Source of the DNA: Hydrogenophaga borbori
GTDB taxonomy: Bacteria > Pseudomonadota > Gammaproteobacteria > Burkholderiales > Burkholderiaceae_C
DNA length: 64,000 nt
Assembly: GCF_003417535.1 (NCBI RefSeq)
Contig: NZ_QVLS01000003.1
Coordinates: 310,001 to 374,000 of the forward strand
Reading direction: 5' to 3'
The notes under the pieces are model-generated. The model searched no databases. It saw only the letters and a program-made list of their open reading frames with translations, and was not told where the DNA came from. Positions 8,597 to 18,515 of this stretch are shown here, piece after piece. Every line of letters begins with the position of its first letter. Positions within the stretch are counted from its first letter, which is position 1. Made by a program: the position numbers and the translations under genes.

Positions 8597-9967
8597 TCAG
8601 CCCATGCCGGGCAGCTTGGGCATGCCTTTCATGCCGCCCATGCGCTTCATCATCTTCATGAGGCCGCCGCCCTTCATCTTCTTCATCATGCCCTGCATCT
8701 GCTCGAACTCCTTGAGCAGGCGGTTGACCTCCTGCACATGCACGCCCGCCCCGGCGGCGATGCGGCGCTTGCGCGTGGCCTTGATGATCTCGGGCTTGCG
8801 GCGCTCGGCGGGGGTCATGCTGCAGATGATCCCCTCCTTGCGGCGGATGTCCTTCTCGGCGCGCGAGAGGTCGGCGGTGCCGGCCTTGGCCGCCATCTGC
8901 GCGGGCAGCTTGTCGATCAGGTTGGACAGGCCGCCCATCTGCTTCATCTGGCGCAGCTGGCCCAGGAAGTCGTCGAGGTCGAAGCCCTCGCCGCTCTTGA
9001 CCTTGGCCGCCAGCTTCTGGGCCGAGGCCATGTCCACGCCGGCCGTGACCTGCTCGACCAGGGCCAGGATGTCGCCCATGCCCAGCACGCGCTGCGCGTG
9101 GCGGTCGGCGTCGAACACCTCCAGGCCGTCGATCTTTTCCGACACGCCCGCGAACTTGATCGGCGCGCCCGTGATGGCGCGCACCGACAGGGCCGCGCCG
9201 CCGCGCGAGTCGCCGTCAAGCTTGGTGAGCACGATGCCGGTGAGCGGCAGGGCTTCCTTGAAGGCCTTGGCGGTGTTGACCGCGTCCTGGCCCTGCATGG
9301 CATCCACCACGAACAGGGTCTCCACCGGGTTCAGCACCGCGTGCAGCTCGCGGATCTCGCGCATCAGCGCCTCGTCGATGGCCAGCCGGCCGGCCGTGTC
9401 GACCAGCAGCACGTCGAAGTGGTGGCGCCGCGCGTGGTCGAGCGCGGCGCGCGCGATGTCGGCGGGTTTCTGGTCGGGCGTGCTCGGGAACCACTCGGCG
9501 CCGGCCTGGGCCGTCACGGTCTTGAGCTGCTCGATGGCGGCCGGCCGGTAGACGTCGCCCGACACGGTGAGCACCTTCTTTTTGCGCTTCTCGATCAGGT
9601 GACGCGCCAGCTTGGCCGTGGTGGTGGTCTTGCCCGCGCCCTGCAGGCCGGCCATCAGAATGACGGCGGGCGGCTGCGCGGCCAGGTTGATGTCGGCCAC
9701 GCCCTCGCCCATGGTGGCGGCCAGCTCGCGGTTGACGATGCCCACCAGGGCCTGGCCGGGGGTGAGCGAACCCACCACGTCCTGGCCGAGCGCCTTGTCC
9801 TTCACGCGCGCGATGAAGTCGCGCACCACCGGCAGGGCCACGTCGGCCTCGAGCAGGGCCATGCGCACCTCGCGCAGCATGTCGCTCACGTTGCTCTCGG
9901 TGATGCGGGCCTGTCCACGCATTTCCTTGACGATGCGTGACAGGCGGTCGGACAGGGCTGAGGCCAT
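8597..9967 (-). CDS. ffh: signal recognition particle GTPase Ffh
   Basis: A 456-residue SRP54 homologue. In order it has the N domain (MASALSDRLSRIVKEMRG), the G domain with P-loop GLQGAGKTTTTAKLA near residue 105, DTAGR (G3) and TKLDGDSRGG (G4), and a methionine-rich M domain ending MKKMKGGGLMKMMKRMGGMK, which binds 4.5S RNA and signal sequences. It delivers nascent membrane proteins to FtsY at the inner membrane. It is divergent from the CcsA-like gene with 148 bases between starts; a TAAAAT hexamer (10078-10083, minus strand) could serve as its -10. Confidence 0.98.
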   Translation of the reverse strand: MASALSDRLSRIVKEMRGQARITESNVSDMLREVRMALLEADVALPVVRDFIARVKDKALGQDVVGSLTPGQALVGIVNRELAATMGEGVADINLAAQPPAVILMAGLQGAGKTTTTAKLARHLIEKRKKKVLTVSGDVYRPAAIEQLKTVTAQAGAEWFPSTPDQKPADIARAALDHARRHHFDVLLVDTAGRLAIDEALMREIRELHAVLNPVETLFVVDAMQGQDAVNTAKAFKEALPLTGIVLTKLDGDSRGGAALSVRAITGAPIKFAGVSEKIDGLEVFDADRHAQRVLGMGDILALVEQVTAGVDMASAQKLAAKVKSGEGFDLDDFLGQLRQMKQMGGLSNLIDKLPAQMAAKAGTADLSRAEKDIRRKEGIICSMTPAERRKPEIIKATRKRRIAAGAGVHVQEVNRLLKEFEQMQGMMKKMKGGGLMKMMKRMGGMKGMPKLPGMG

Positions 9968-10115
9968 GGCTGCGGTGGGAGGGTGTGGAGGGCGCCGACG
10001 GAGCGCCACGGTGGACCCGTCGAACGGGTGGCCGGGCAAGGGAGGGGCCCGGGTGGCGCCGTTAAGATGTGCAGTTGATTTTAGCCTTCGGCACCCCCCG
10101 TGTTGGCCCGTGGCC

Positions 10116-10916
10116 ATGAACCTGTTCCCCCAACTGGCTTCCAACCTGCCGGCCGCCGTGCTGTCCACGCTGGCCGCGCTGGCGTACGCGCTGGTGGCCT
10201 GGGCGCACCCCCGGCTGGGCAGCCTGCAGGCGCGCGCCCTGCTCGCCATCACCTGGGGCCTGCACCTGCTCGCGCTGCTGGCCGGCCTGCTCAGCGAGCC
10301 GGTGCGCTTCGGCTTCGCGCCCGCGCTGTCGGTCACGCTGTGGCTGGTGCTCACCGTCTACCTGGTCGAAAGCCGCCTGTACCCGCAACTGCGGGCGCGC
10401 TGGGCGCTGGCGCTGATGGGGGCGGCGGTCATGCTGCTGGTGATGATCTTCCCCGGCGCCGAGCACCCCACCCTGCCCTCCGTGTGGATGCCGCTGCACT
10501 GGGCTCTGGGCATCGCGGCTTACGGGCTCATCGCCGCCGCCGTGGTGCACGCCTGGCTGATGCAGCGCGCCGAGCGCGCCATGCGCAGCGGCGTCACCAG
10601 CGACACCACCATGCCGCTGCTCACGCTGGAGCGCCTCACCTTCCGCTTCGTGGCCGCCGGCTTCCTGCTGCTCAGCCTCACGCTGCTGGCCGGCTGGCAC
10701 TTCTCCGAACTCCTCAACCAGCGCATGGTGTGGAACCACAAGACCGTGTTTTCCCTGCTCGCCTGGGCCACCATGGGTGTGCTGCTGTGGGGCCGCTGGC
10801 GGCTGGGCTGGCGCGGCCGCACCGCCGTGCGCACCCTCTACGTGGGCGCGGGCTTCCTGCTGCTGGCCTACGTGGGCTCGCGCTTCGTGCTCGAGGTGCT
10901 GCTGCTTCGCCCATGA
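10116..10916 (+). CDS. CcsA/YpjD-like inner-membrane protein (cytochrome c assembly family)
   Basis: A 266-residue protein with about eight membrane helices, starting MNLFPQLASNLPAAVLSTLAAL. It shows the CcsA/YpjD pattern: conserved His in LPSVWMPLHWALGIAAYGLI and the late segments GWHFSELLNQRMVWNHKTVFSLLAW, with the paired histidines typical of haem-handling proteins. Relatives located beside ffh in proteobacteria are called YpjD/CorE; the classical WWD haem motif of CcsA is not obvious. The ATG is the first good start downstream of the divergent promoter region shared with ffh. The next small gene starts 10 bases after its stop. Confidence 0.85.
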   Translation: MNLFPQLASNLPAAVLSTLAALAYALVAWAHPRLGSLQARALLAITWGLHLLALLAGLLSEPVRFGFAPALSVTLWLVLTVYLVESRLYPQLRARWALALMGAAVMLLVMIFPGAEHPTLPSVWMPLHWALGIAAYGLIAAAVVHAWLMQRAERAMRSGVTSDTTMPLLTLERLTFRFVAAGFLLLSLTLLAGWHFSELLNQRMVWNHKTVFSLLAWATMGVLLWGRWRLGWRGRTAVRTLYVGAGFLLLAYVGSRFVLEVLLLRP

Positions 10917-10926
10917 GGCCCCACCG

Positions 10927-11178
10927 ATGAAATACCTGCTCGTGCTCGCCGTCGTCGTCGTGGCGTTCCACGTCTGGCGCAACAACCGCCGCGCCGAGCG
11001 CCAGGAGCGCGAGGCCGCCGCGCCGCCGCGCCCCGCGCGCGCAACGGGCCAGCCGATCGCCATGGTGGCCTGCCGCGCCTGCGGCACCCACCTGCCGCAG
11101 AACGAGGCCGTCACCGGCCGCCAGGGCAGCTACTGCAGCGCCGAGCACCGGCAGCGCATCGAGGGCCCGCCGGCCTGA
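10927..11178 (+). CDS. small membrane-anchored zinc-ribbon protein (PP0621-like)
   Basis: An 83-residue protein with one N-terminal membrane helix (MKYLLVLAVVVVAFHVW), a basic linker (RNNRRAERQEREAA) and a C-terminal metal-binding knuckle with CRACG and YCSAEH. This is the architecture of the PP0621 family, which is often found beside pilS and the CcsA-like gene. Function unknown. It is 10 bases downstream of the CcsA-like gene and 9 bases upstream of pilS, so it sits inside one likely operon. Confidence 0.82.
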   Translation: MKYLLVLAVVVVAFHVWRNNRRAERQEREAAAPPRPARATGQPIAMVACRACGTHLPQNEAVTGRQGSYCSAEHRQRIEGPPA

Positions 11179-11187
11179 GGACCCCGC

Positions 11188-13002
11188 ATGCCACGCGACG
11201 ACAGCTCCACTTTCGCCCCGTCCTGGTACTCGGCCCACGAAAGCCCGGCCCTGCAGCGCGCCCGGGCCTTCGAGCGCCTGTGGCGCGCCTTCATGCGGGC
11301 GCGCGTGTTCGTGGCGCTGGTCCTGCTCGCCCTGCAGCTGTTCCTGCTGCTGACCGCCGACGGCAACGCCACGGTCTGGCCGACGGCCCTGACCTCCACG
11401 TACCTGCTGGTCACCGTGGCCGTCATGCTGATGTGGACGCCGGCCGAACACGGCCGCGCGCCCACGGTGCAGTGGCTCATCACCGTCGGGGTGGACGTGG
11501 CGGTGGTGGCCGCGCTGCAGTACTTCCAGTCCGGCAGCAGCATCAACTTCACCCCGCTGTTCGCGCTGCCCGTGCTCACGGCGGCCATCCTGGGCCCCAT
11601 GGTGCTGGGGCTGGGCACGGCGGCCGGCGCCACCCTGCTGCTGCTGGCCGACGCCTGGCTGCACGGGACAGGCCTGGGCCAGCTCGACACCGCGCGCTTC
11701 CTGCAGGCCGGGCTGGCGGGCACCGGCTTCTTCCTGGTGGCCGTGCTGGCCCACCAGCTGGCCAGCCGCCTGGCGCGCGAAGAAGCGGTTTCGGCCAGCA
11801 GCCAGGCCGCCGCGCGTGCGCAGGCCGCTGTCAACGAGGTGGTCATCGAAAGCCTGGGCGTGGGCGTGCTGGTGGTGGACGCGCACGGCGTGGTGCGCAA
11901 CGCCAATCCCGCCGCGCGCGGCATGCTCATGGGCGACAACTACCCCGAGGGCGCGCGGCTGCTGCTGTCGGCGCGGCCAAGCTGGTCGCACCTGGCGGCC
12001 CTGGTGGAGGAGAGCTTCGCCGTCGACGCCGCGCTGGAGACCGAGACCACCATCGAACACGGCGAGCGCCCCAGCCAGCGCCTGCACGCGCGCACCAAGC
12101 TCACGCCCGCCGTGGGCGAGCGCGGTTCGCTGTGCGTGCTGTTCCTGGAAGACCTGCGCGAGGTCGAGGCGCGCGTGCGCACCGAAAAGCTCGCCTCCAT
12201 GGGCCGCATGTCCGCCGCCGTGGCGCACGAGATCCGCAACCCGCTGTCGGCCATTACCCAGGCCAACGCCCTGCTCGACGAAGAGGTGCGCGACCCCGCG
12301 CACAAGCGCCTCACGACGATGATCGAGCAGAACGCGCAGCGGCTTTCGCGCATCGTCGACGACATCCTCAACGTCGCGCGCCCCCAGCCCAGCCGCACCG
12401 ACGGCCACGTACCGCCCCTGCCGCTCGATTCGATGGTGCGCCAGGTGACCGCCGAGTGGATGCGCCAGAACAGCGTGACGCAGACCCTGGGTGTGCACCT
12501 GCACGCCTCGCAGGGGCTGGTGTCCTTCGACCCCGAGCACCTGCGCCGCCTGCTCGTGAACCTGCTCGACAATGCGCGGCGCCATGCCAGCGGCAAGCCG
12601 GCCTCCATCCGGATCATCACCCAGCCCAGCGGCGGCGAGCACCTGCGCCTGTCCATCTGGAGCGATGGCGGCCCGCTGGAGGCCACGGTGCTCAAGCACC
12701 TGTTCGAGCCCTTCTTCTCGTCCGAGAGCCGCTCCAGCGGTCTGGGCCTGTACATCTGCCGCGAGCTCTGCGAACGCTACGGCGCCCAGATCGCCTACCA
12801 GCGCGCCCGCCTCGACCAGCGCGAGGGCAATGAGTTCTATGTGCTCATGCCGGCGGTGCGCGGCGCGGCCCTGGTTGCGCCGCCCGCGCGCGACGGCGGG
12901 CACCAGCAGAGCCTGTCCTATCCCTCGCAAGCCGCTCAGGACCATGAGCACACCATCGTCGATCCGCTGCGCTCGGGCCACCCGCCCCTGGCCGCCAGCT
13001 GA
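11188..13002 (+). CDS. pilS: sensor histidine kinase PilS
   Basis: A 604-residue membrane sensor for type IV pilus control. About six membrane helices occupy residues 35-200 (for example VFVALVLLALQLFLLLTADG). A PAS-like segment follows (VVIESLGVGVLVVDAHG...), then the dimerisation domain with the phospho-accepting His in AAVAHEIRNPLSAITQ near residue 347. The ATP-binding domain has the N box LLVNLLDNARRHASG, then PFFSSE and GLGLYICRELCERYG. In known systems PilS detects pilin in the membrane and phosphorylates PilR. The partner gene begins 14 bases downstream. The C-terminal tail after about 560 is low in conservation. Confidence 0.95.
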   Translation: MPRDDSSTFAPSWYSAHESPALQRARAFERLWRAFMRARVFVALVLLALQLFLLLTADGNATVWPTALTSTYLLVTVAVMLMWTPAEHGRAPTVQWLITVGVDVAVVAALQYFQSGSSINFTPLFALPVLTAAILGPMVLGLGTAAGATLLLLADAWLHGTGLGQLDTARFLQAGLAGTGFFLVAVLAHQLASRLAREEAVSASSQAAARAQAAVNEVVIESLGVGVLVVDAHGVVRNANPAARGMLMGDNYPEGARLLLSARPSWSHLAALVEESFAVDAALETETTIEHGERPSQRLHARTKLTPAVGERGSLCVLFLEDLREVEARVRTEKLASMGRMSAAVAHEIRNPLSAITQANALLDEEVRDPAHKRLTTMIEQNAQRLSRIVDDILNVARPQPSRTDGHVPPLPLDSMVRQVTAEWMRQNSVTQTLGVHLHASQGLVSFDPEHLRRLLVNLLDNARRHASGKPASIRIITQPSGGEHLRLSIWSDGGPLEATVLKHLFEPFFSSESRSSGLGLYICRELCERYGAQIAYQRARLDQREGNEFYVLMPAVRGAALVAPPARDGGHQQSLSYPSQAAQDHEHTIVDPLRSGHPPLAAS

Positions 13003-13016
13003 TCCCGCCGCCGCGC

Positions 13017-14517
<1,501 letters not shown>

Positions 14518-14543
<26 letters not shown>

Positions 14544-15111
14544 GCCCCGCTGGCACGGCGGCTGGTGGCGCGGCGCTCGGCGGATCGATTCGCCCAACCA
14601 TGGCGCGCGGCCGCGCGGCGCGGCCGTCGACCTGATCGTGCTGCACTCCATCAGCCTGCCACCCGGCGTGTACGGCGGCGACGAGGTCGAGCGCCTGTTC
14701 ACCAACCGGCTCGACTGGGACGCGCACCCCTACTTCCAGGCCATCCGCGGCATCGAGGTCTCGGCGCATTTCTTCGTGCGCCGCGACGGTCGGGTGCTCC
14801 AGTTCGTCTCCACCGCGCGCCGCGCCTGGCACGCCGGCGCCTCGCACTGGCGGGGCCGCGACAACTGCAACGACTTCTCCGTTGGCATCGAGCTCGAAGG
14901 CCTGGAGGGCGAGGCCTTCGAGGCCGCACAGTACGCGGCGCTGGCGCGGCTGTGCCGCGCGCTGCGCGCGCGCCACCCGATCGCGCACGTGGCCGGGCAC
15001 GAGCACATCGCGCCGGGCCGCAAACACGACCCCGGGCCGGGTTTCGACTGGCCCCGGCTGCGGCAGCTCGTCGGGTGGAACCCCTCGTGTTTTCCCGAGG
15101 CCACAGGCTGA
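14518..15111 (+). CDS. ampD: 1,6-anhydro-N-acetylmuramyl-L-alanine amidase AmpD
   Basis: A 197-residue amidase that recycles anhydromuropeptides in the cytoplasm by cutting the lactyl-alanine bond. The N-acetylmuramoyl-L-alanine amidase type 2 fold is clear: LIVLHSISLPPG with the first zinc His, the conserved FTNRLDWDAHPYF and VSAHFFVRRDG segments, WHAGASHWRGRDNCNDFSVG, and the C-terminal GHEHIAPGRKHDPG with the second His, the catalytic Lys and the Asp ligand. No signal peptide is present. It overlaps the end of pilR by 26 bases in another frame, so the two are probably translationally coupled. Confidence 0.95.
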
Positions 15112-15314
15112 GGGTATCGGGGCATTTCGCGCGCCACCCCAAGCGCGCCATCGGACACCAGAGACGGCACGCGGCCTGCGGCACCGAATCGCCTTGCACC
15201 CCGCATGAACACTGCGCTTTTCGAGTGAAACGCAGGCGCGGCCAATGCTGCGCGCGCGCCCTCGCGCGGCGGCTGTTTCCCTGAGGGCATCCATCGGCCG
15301 CGATGGATTCACAA
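15112..15314. other. gene-free spacer upstream of the nrdA operator
   Basis: About 200 bases between the ampD stop and the first NrdR box. I see no coding region, RNA gene or clear terminator in it. Together with the operator, promoter and leader this makes the only gene-free stretch over 300 bases in the window (15112-15476). Confidence 0.6.
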
Positions 15315-15330
15315 ACACTATCGGTAGTGC
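15315..15330. promoter_or_regulatory. NrdR box 1 upstream of nrdA
   Basis: ACACTATCGGTAGTGC is a near-perfect inverted repeat that fits the NrdR consensus (ACACwATATATwGTGT). It lies just upstream of the -35 element and starts exactly 32 bases before box 2, i.e. three helical turns, the spacing known for NrdR operators. Confidence 0.85.
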
Positions 15331-15331
15331 C

Positions 15332-15360
15332 TTGTTGGCCCCCTACACACCAGATATAGT
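15332..15360 (+). promoter_or_regulatory. sigma-70 promoter of nrdA
   Basis: TTGTTG (15332-15337), a 17-base spacer, and TATAGT (15355-15360). This is one of the best canonical promoters in the window. NrdR box 2 covers its -10 and box 1 abuts its -35, so bound NrdR should block RNA polymerase. The predicted leader is about 110 bases. Confidence 0.8.
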
Positions 15361-15362
15361 GT
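15347..15362. promoter_or_regulatory. NrdR box 2 over the nrdA -10 element
   Basis: ACACCAGATATAGTGT closely matches the NrdR consensus. It overlaps the TATAGT -10 hexamer. Confidence 0.88.
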
Positions 15363-15476
15363 GCCCCCGGATACCCCCCAACCCTGAAAACCGCGCCGCC
15401 GCGAGCCCACCCGGCGCCAGGCACCAGGGGCGGATCGACCCGATCACCGAGAACAAATCCTGAATCGAGAGGAACC

Positions 15477-18368
15477 ATGCTGAGCGCAGCCACCCCCCAG
15501 TCCCCCGCCGCCAACGTCCCGACATCCGCGCCCGGCGTCTCGCCCTCCCCCGCCATGGCCTCCGTGTCCGCCTACGCCCAGTACCAGATCATCCGGCGCA
15601 ATGGCGCCGTGGTGCCCTTCGAGCCCAGCAAGATCGCCGTGGCCATGATGAAGGCCTTCCTGGCCGTGCACGGCACGCAGGGCGCGGCCTCGGCCAGCGT
15701 GCGCGAAACGGTGGACCAGCTGACGCAGGTCGTGGTGCGCGCCCTCATGCGTTCGCGTCCGGGCGGCGGCACCTTCCACATCGAGGACGTGCAGGACCAG
15801 GCCGAACTCGGCCTGATGCGCAGCGGCCACCATGAAGTCGCGCGCGCCTACGTGCTCTACCGCGAGCGCCGCGCCGCCGAGCGCGCCACCCAGGCCGCCA
15901 CCGCGCGCGCCGCCGAGCCTCAGCTGCACGTGCTCGACGGCGGCCAGCGCGTGCCGCTGGACATCGACGCCCTCACGCGCCTGATCACCGACGCCTGCGT
16001 CGGTCTGGGTGCCGACGTCAAGGCCGATCCCATCGTCGCCGAGACCAAGCGCAACCTGTACGACGGCGTGCCCATGGACGAGGTCTACAAGGCCGCCATC
16101 CTGGCCGCGCGCACGCTGATCGAAAAAGACCCCGACTACACCTACGCCACCGCGCGCCTGCTGCTGCACACCATCGTCAAGGAGATCCTGGGCCAGGAAG
16201 TGCCGCAGGCGCAGATGGCCCAGCGCTACGCCGACTACTTCCCCGAGTTCATCCAGCGCGGCGTCAACGCCGAGCTGCTCAACCCGGACCTGCTGAACTT
16301 CGACCTCGCCCGCCTGGGCGCCGCGCTCAAGCCCGAGCGCGACCTGCAGTTCGACTACCTCGGCCTGCAGACCCTGTACGACCGCTACTTCCTGCACGTG
16401 CGCAAGACGCGCATCGAGCTGCCGCAGGCCTTCTTCATGCGCGTGGCCATGGGCCTGTCGCTCAACGAGATCGACCGCGAAGCCCGCGCCATCGAGTTCT
16501 ACGAGATCCTCTCGACCTTCGACTTCATGAGCAGCACGCCCACGCTGTTCAACAGCGGCACGCTGCGCTCGCAGCTGTCCAGCTGCTACCTCACCACGGT
16601 GCCCGACGACCTCGACGGCATCTATGAGTCCATCAAGGAAAACGCCCTGCTGTCCAAGTTCGCCGGCGGCCTGGGCAACGACTGGACCCGCGTGCGCGCC
16701 CTGGGCAGCCACATCAAGGGCACCAACGGCGAATCGCAGGGCGTCGTGCCCTTCCTGAAAGTCGTCAACGACACCGCCGTGGCCGTGAACCAGGGCGGCA
16801 AGCGCAAGGGCGCGGTCTGCACCTACCTCGAGACCTGGCACCTCGACATCGAGGAGTTCCTGGAGCTGCGCAAGAACACCGGCGACGACCGCCGCCGCAC
16901 CCACGACATGAACACCGCGAACTGGATTCCGGACCTGTTCATGAAGCGCGTGCTGGAAAAGGGCGAGTGGAGCCTGTTCTCCCCCTCCAACACCCCCGAC
17001 CTGCATGACAAGTTCGGCACCGACTTCGAAAAGGCCTATGTGGCCTACGAGGAAAAGGCCGCGCGCGGCGAGATCAAGCCTTACAAGAAGGTGCCCGCCA
17101 CCGACCTGTGGCGCAAGATGCTGTCGATGCTGTTCGAGACCGGCCACCCCTGGATCACCTTCAAGGACGCCTGCAACGTGCGCAGCCCGCAGCAGCACGC
17201 CGGCGTGGTGCACAGCTCCAACCTCTGCACCGAGATCACGCTCAACACCAGCGACACCGAGACCGCCGTGTGCAACCTCGGCTCGGTCAACCTGCTGCGC
17301 CACCTGAAGGACGGCGCGATCGACCACGACAAGCTGCGCAAGACCATCGCCACGGCCATGCGCATGCTCGACAACGTGATCGACATCAACTACTACGCGG
17401 TCAAGAAGGCGCGCGACTCCAACCTGCGCCACCGCCCGGTGGGCCTGGGCGTCATGGGCTTCCAGGACGCGCTGTACGAGCTGCGCATCCCCTACGCCTC
17501 GAACGAGGCGGTGGAATTCGCCGACCGCTCCATGGAAGCCGTCTGCTACTACGCCTATTGGGCTTCCACCGAACTGTCCCGCGAGCGCGGCCGCTACAGC
17601 AGCTTCAAGGGCTCGCTGTGGGACAAGGGCATCCTGCCGCCCGACACCCTGGACCTGCTGGCCCGCGAGCGCGGCGGCTACGTCGACGTCGACCGCTCCA
17701 GCAGCCTCGACTGGGACGCGCTGCGCCAGAAGATCGCCCGCGACGGCATGCGCAACTCCAACTGCGTGGCCATCGCCCCCACCGCCACCATCTCCAACAT
17801 CATCGGCGTGGACGCCTCCATCGAGCCCTGCTTCGGCAATCTCTCGGTCAAGTCCAACCTGTCCGGCGAGTTCACCGTCATCAACGGCTACCTCGTCAAG
17901 GACCTCAAGCGCCTGGGCCTGTGGGACGACGTGATGGTCATGGACCTCAAGCACTTCGACGGTTCGCTGCGTCCCATCGACCGCGTGCCGCAGGACGTCA
18001 AGGCCCTGTACGCCACCGCCTTCGAGGTCGAGCCGGTGTGGCTGGTGGAGGCCGCGGCGCGCCGCCAGAAGTGGATCGACCAGGCGCAAAGCCTGAACAT
18101 CTACATGGCCGGCGCCTCGGGCAAGAAGCTCGACGAAACCTACAAGCTCGCCTGGCTGCGCGGCCTCAAGACCACTTATTACCTGCGCACGACCTCGGCC
18201 ACGCAGGTGGAGAAATCCACCGGTCGCACGGGCCAGCTCAATGCCGTGTCGGTGACGCCGAGCGCGCCGATGGCCGCGAGCGCCAGCGCCGCCGAAGCCG
18301 CGAGCGAACCCGCCACCGATGTGAAGTTCTGCGCCATCGACGACCCGGGTTGCGAGGCCTGTCAGTGA
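15477..18368 (+). CDS. nrdA: class I ribonucleotide reductase, alpha subunit
   Basis: A 963-residue large subunit that reduces ribonucleoside diphosphates. After a low-complexity A/P/S stretch (1-30) comes a full ATP-cone (YQIIRRNGAVVPFEPSKIA...), the allosteric activity site. A second cone-like segment (LHVLDGGQRVPLDIDALTRL) follows, an arrangement also known from Pseudomonas NrdA. The catalytic barrel shows the active-site cysteines in LSSCYLTTVPDDLDG and NLCTEITLN. The C-terminal tail ends PGCEACQ, the swinging CxxC pair reduced by thioredoxin or glutaredoxin. GAGAGGAACC precedes the ATG. An NrdR-controlled promoter lies upstream and nrdB follows. Confidence 0.98.
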   Translation: MLSAATPQSPAANVPTSAPGVSPSPAMASVSAYAQYQIIRRNGAVVPFEPSKIAVAMMKAFLAVHGTQGAASASVRETVDQLTQVVVRALMRSRPGGGTFHIEDVQDQAELGLMRSGHHEVARAYVLYRERRAAERATQAATARAAEPQLHVLDGGQRVPLDIDALTRLITDACVGLGADVKADPIVAETKRNLYDGVPMDEVYKAAILAARTLIEKDPDYTYATARLLLHTIVKEILGQEVPQAQMAQRYADYFPEFIQRGVNAELLNPDLLNFDLARLGAALKPERDLQFDYLGLQTLYDRYFLHVRKTRIELPQAFFMRVAMGLSLNEIDREARAIEFYEILSTFDFMSSTPTLFNSGTLRSQLSSCYLTTVPDDLDGIYESIKENALLSKFAGGLGNDWTRVRALGSHIKGTNGESQGVVPFLKVVNDTAVAVNQGGKRKGAVCTYLETWHLDIEEFLELRKNTGDDRRRTHDMNTANWIPDLFMKRVLEKGEWSLFSPSNTPDLHDKFGTDFEKAYVAYEEKAARGEIKPYKKVPATDLWRKMLSMLFETGHPWITFKDACNVRSPQQHAGVVHSSNLCTEITLNTSDTETAVCNLGSVNLLRHLKDGAIDHDKLRKTIATAMRMLDNVIDINYYAVKKARDSNLRHRPVGLGVMGFQDALYELRIPYASNEAVEFADRSMEAVCYYAYWASTELSRERGRYSSFKGSLWDKGILPPDTLDLLARERGGYVDVDRSSSLDWDALRQKIARDGMRNSNCVAIAPTATISNIIGVDASIEPCFGNLSVKSNLSGEFTVINGYLVKDLKRLGLWDDVMVMDLKHFDGSLRPIDRVPQDVKALYATAFEVEPVWLVEAAARRQKWIDQAQSLNIYMAGASGKKLDETYKLAWLRGLKTTYYLRTTSATQVEKSTGRTGQLNAVSVTPSAPMAASASAAEAASEPATDVKFCAIDDPGCEACQ

Positions 18369-18465
18369 TTCGGATTGCGCGCAATCGAAGCCCGAAGCGG
18401 TGCGAAACGTCGAATCATTCGATGCAACACCGCAACAGAATTCGTGAGCGCGCGGCCTGATTGCT

Positions 18466-18493
18466 TTGCAATTCGCACAGACACTTTGATAAT
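18466..18493 (+). promoter_or_regulatory. candidate separate promoter of nrdB
   Basis: TTGCAA (18466-18471), a 16-base spacer and GATAAT (18488-18493), 22 bases before the nrdB ATG in the 147-base nrdA-nrdB gap. No NrdR box is visible here, so nrdB could be partly expressed independently of nrdA. Confidence 0.5.
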
Positions 18494-18515
18494 TCGCTGA
18501 ATCGGACCGATCCTT

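Noticed and set aside
15245..15463. 72-codon frame in the nrdA upstream region
   Set aside because: It runs across the NrdR boxes and the promoter, has no ribosome site and no recognisable sequence.
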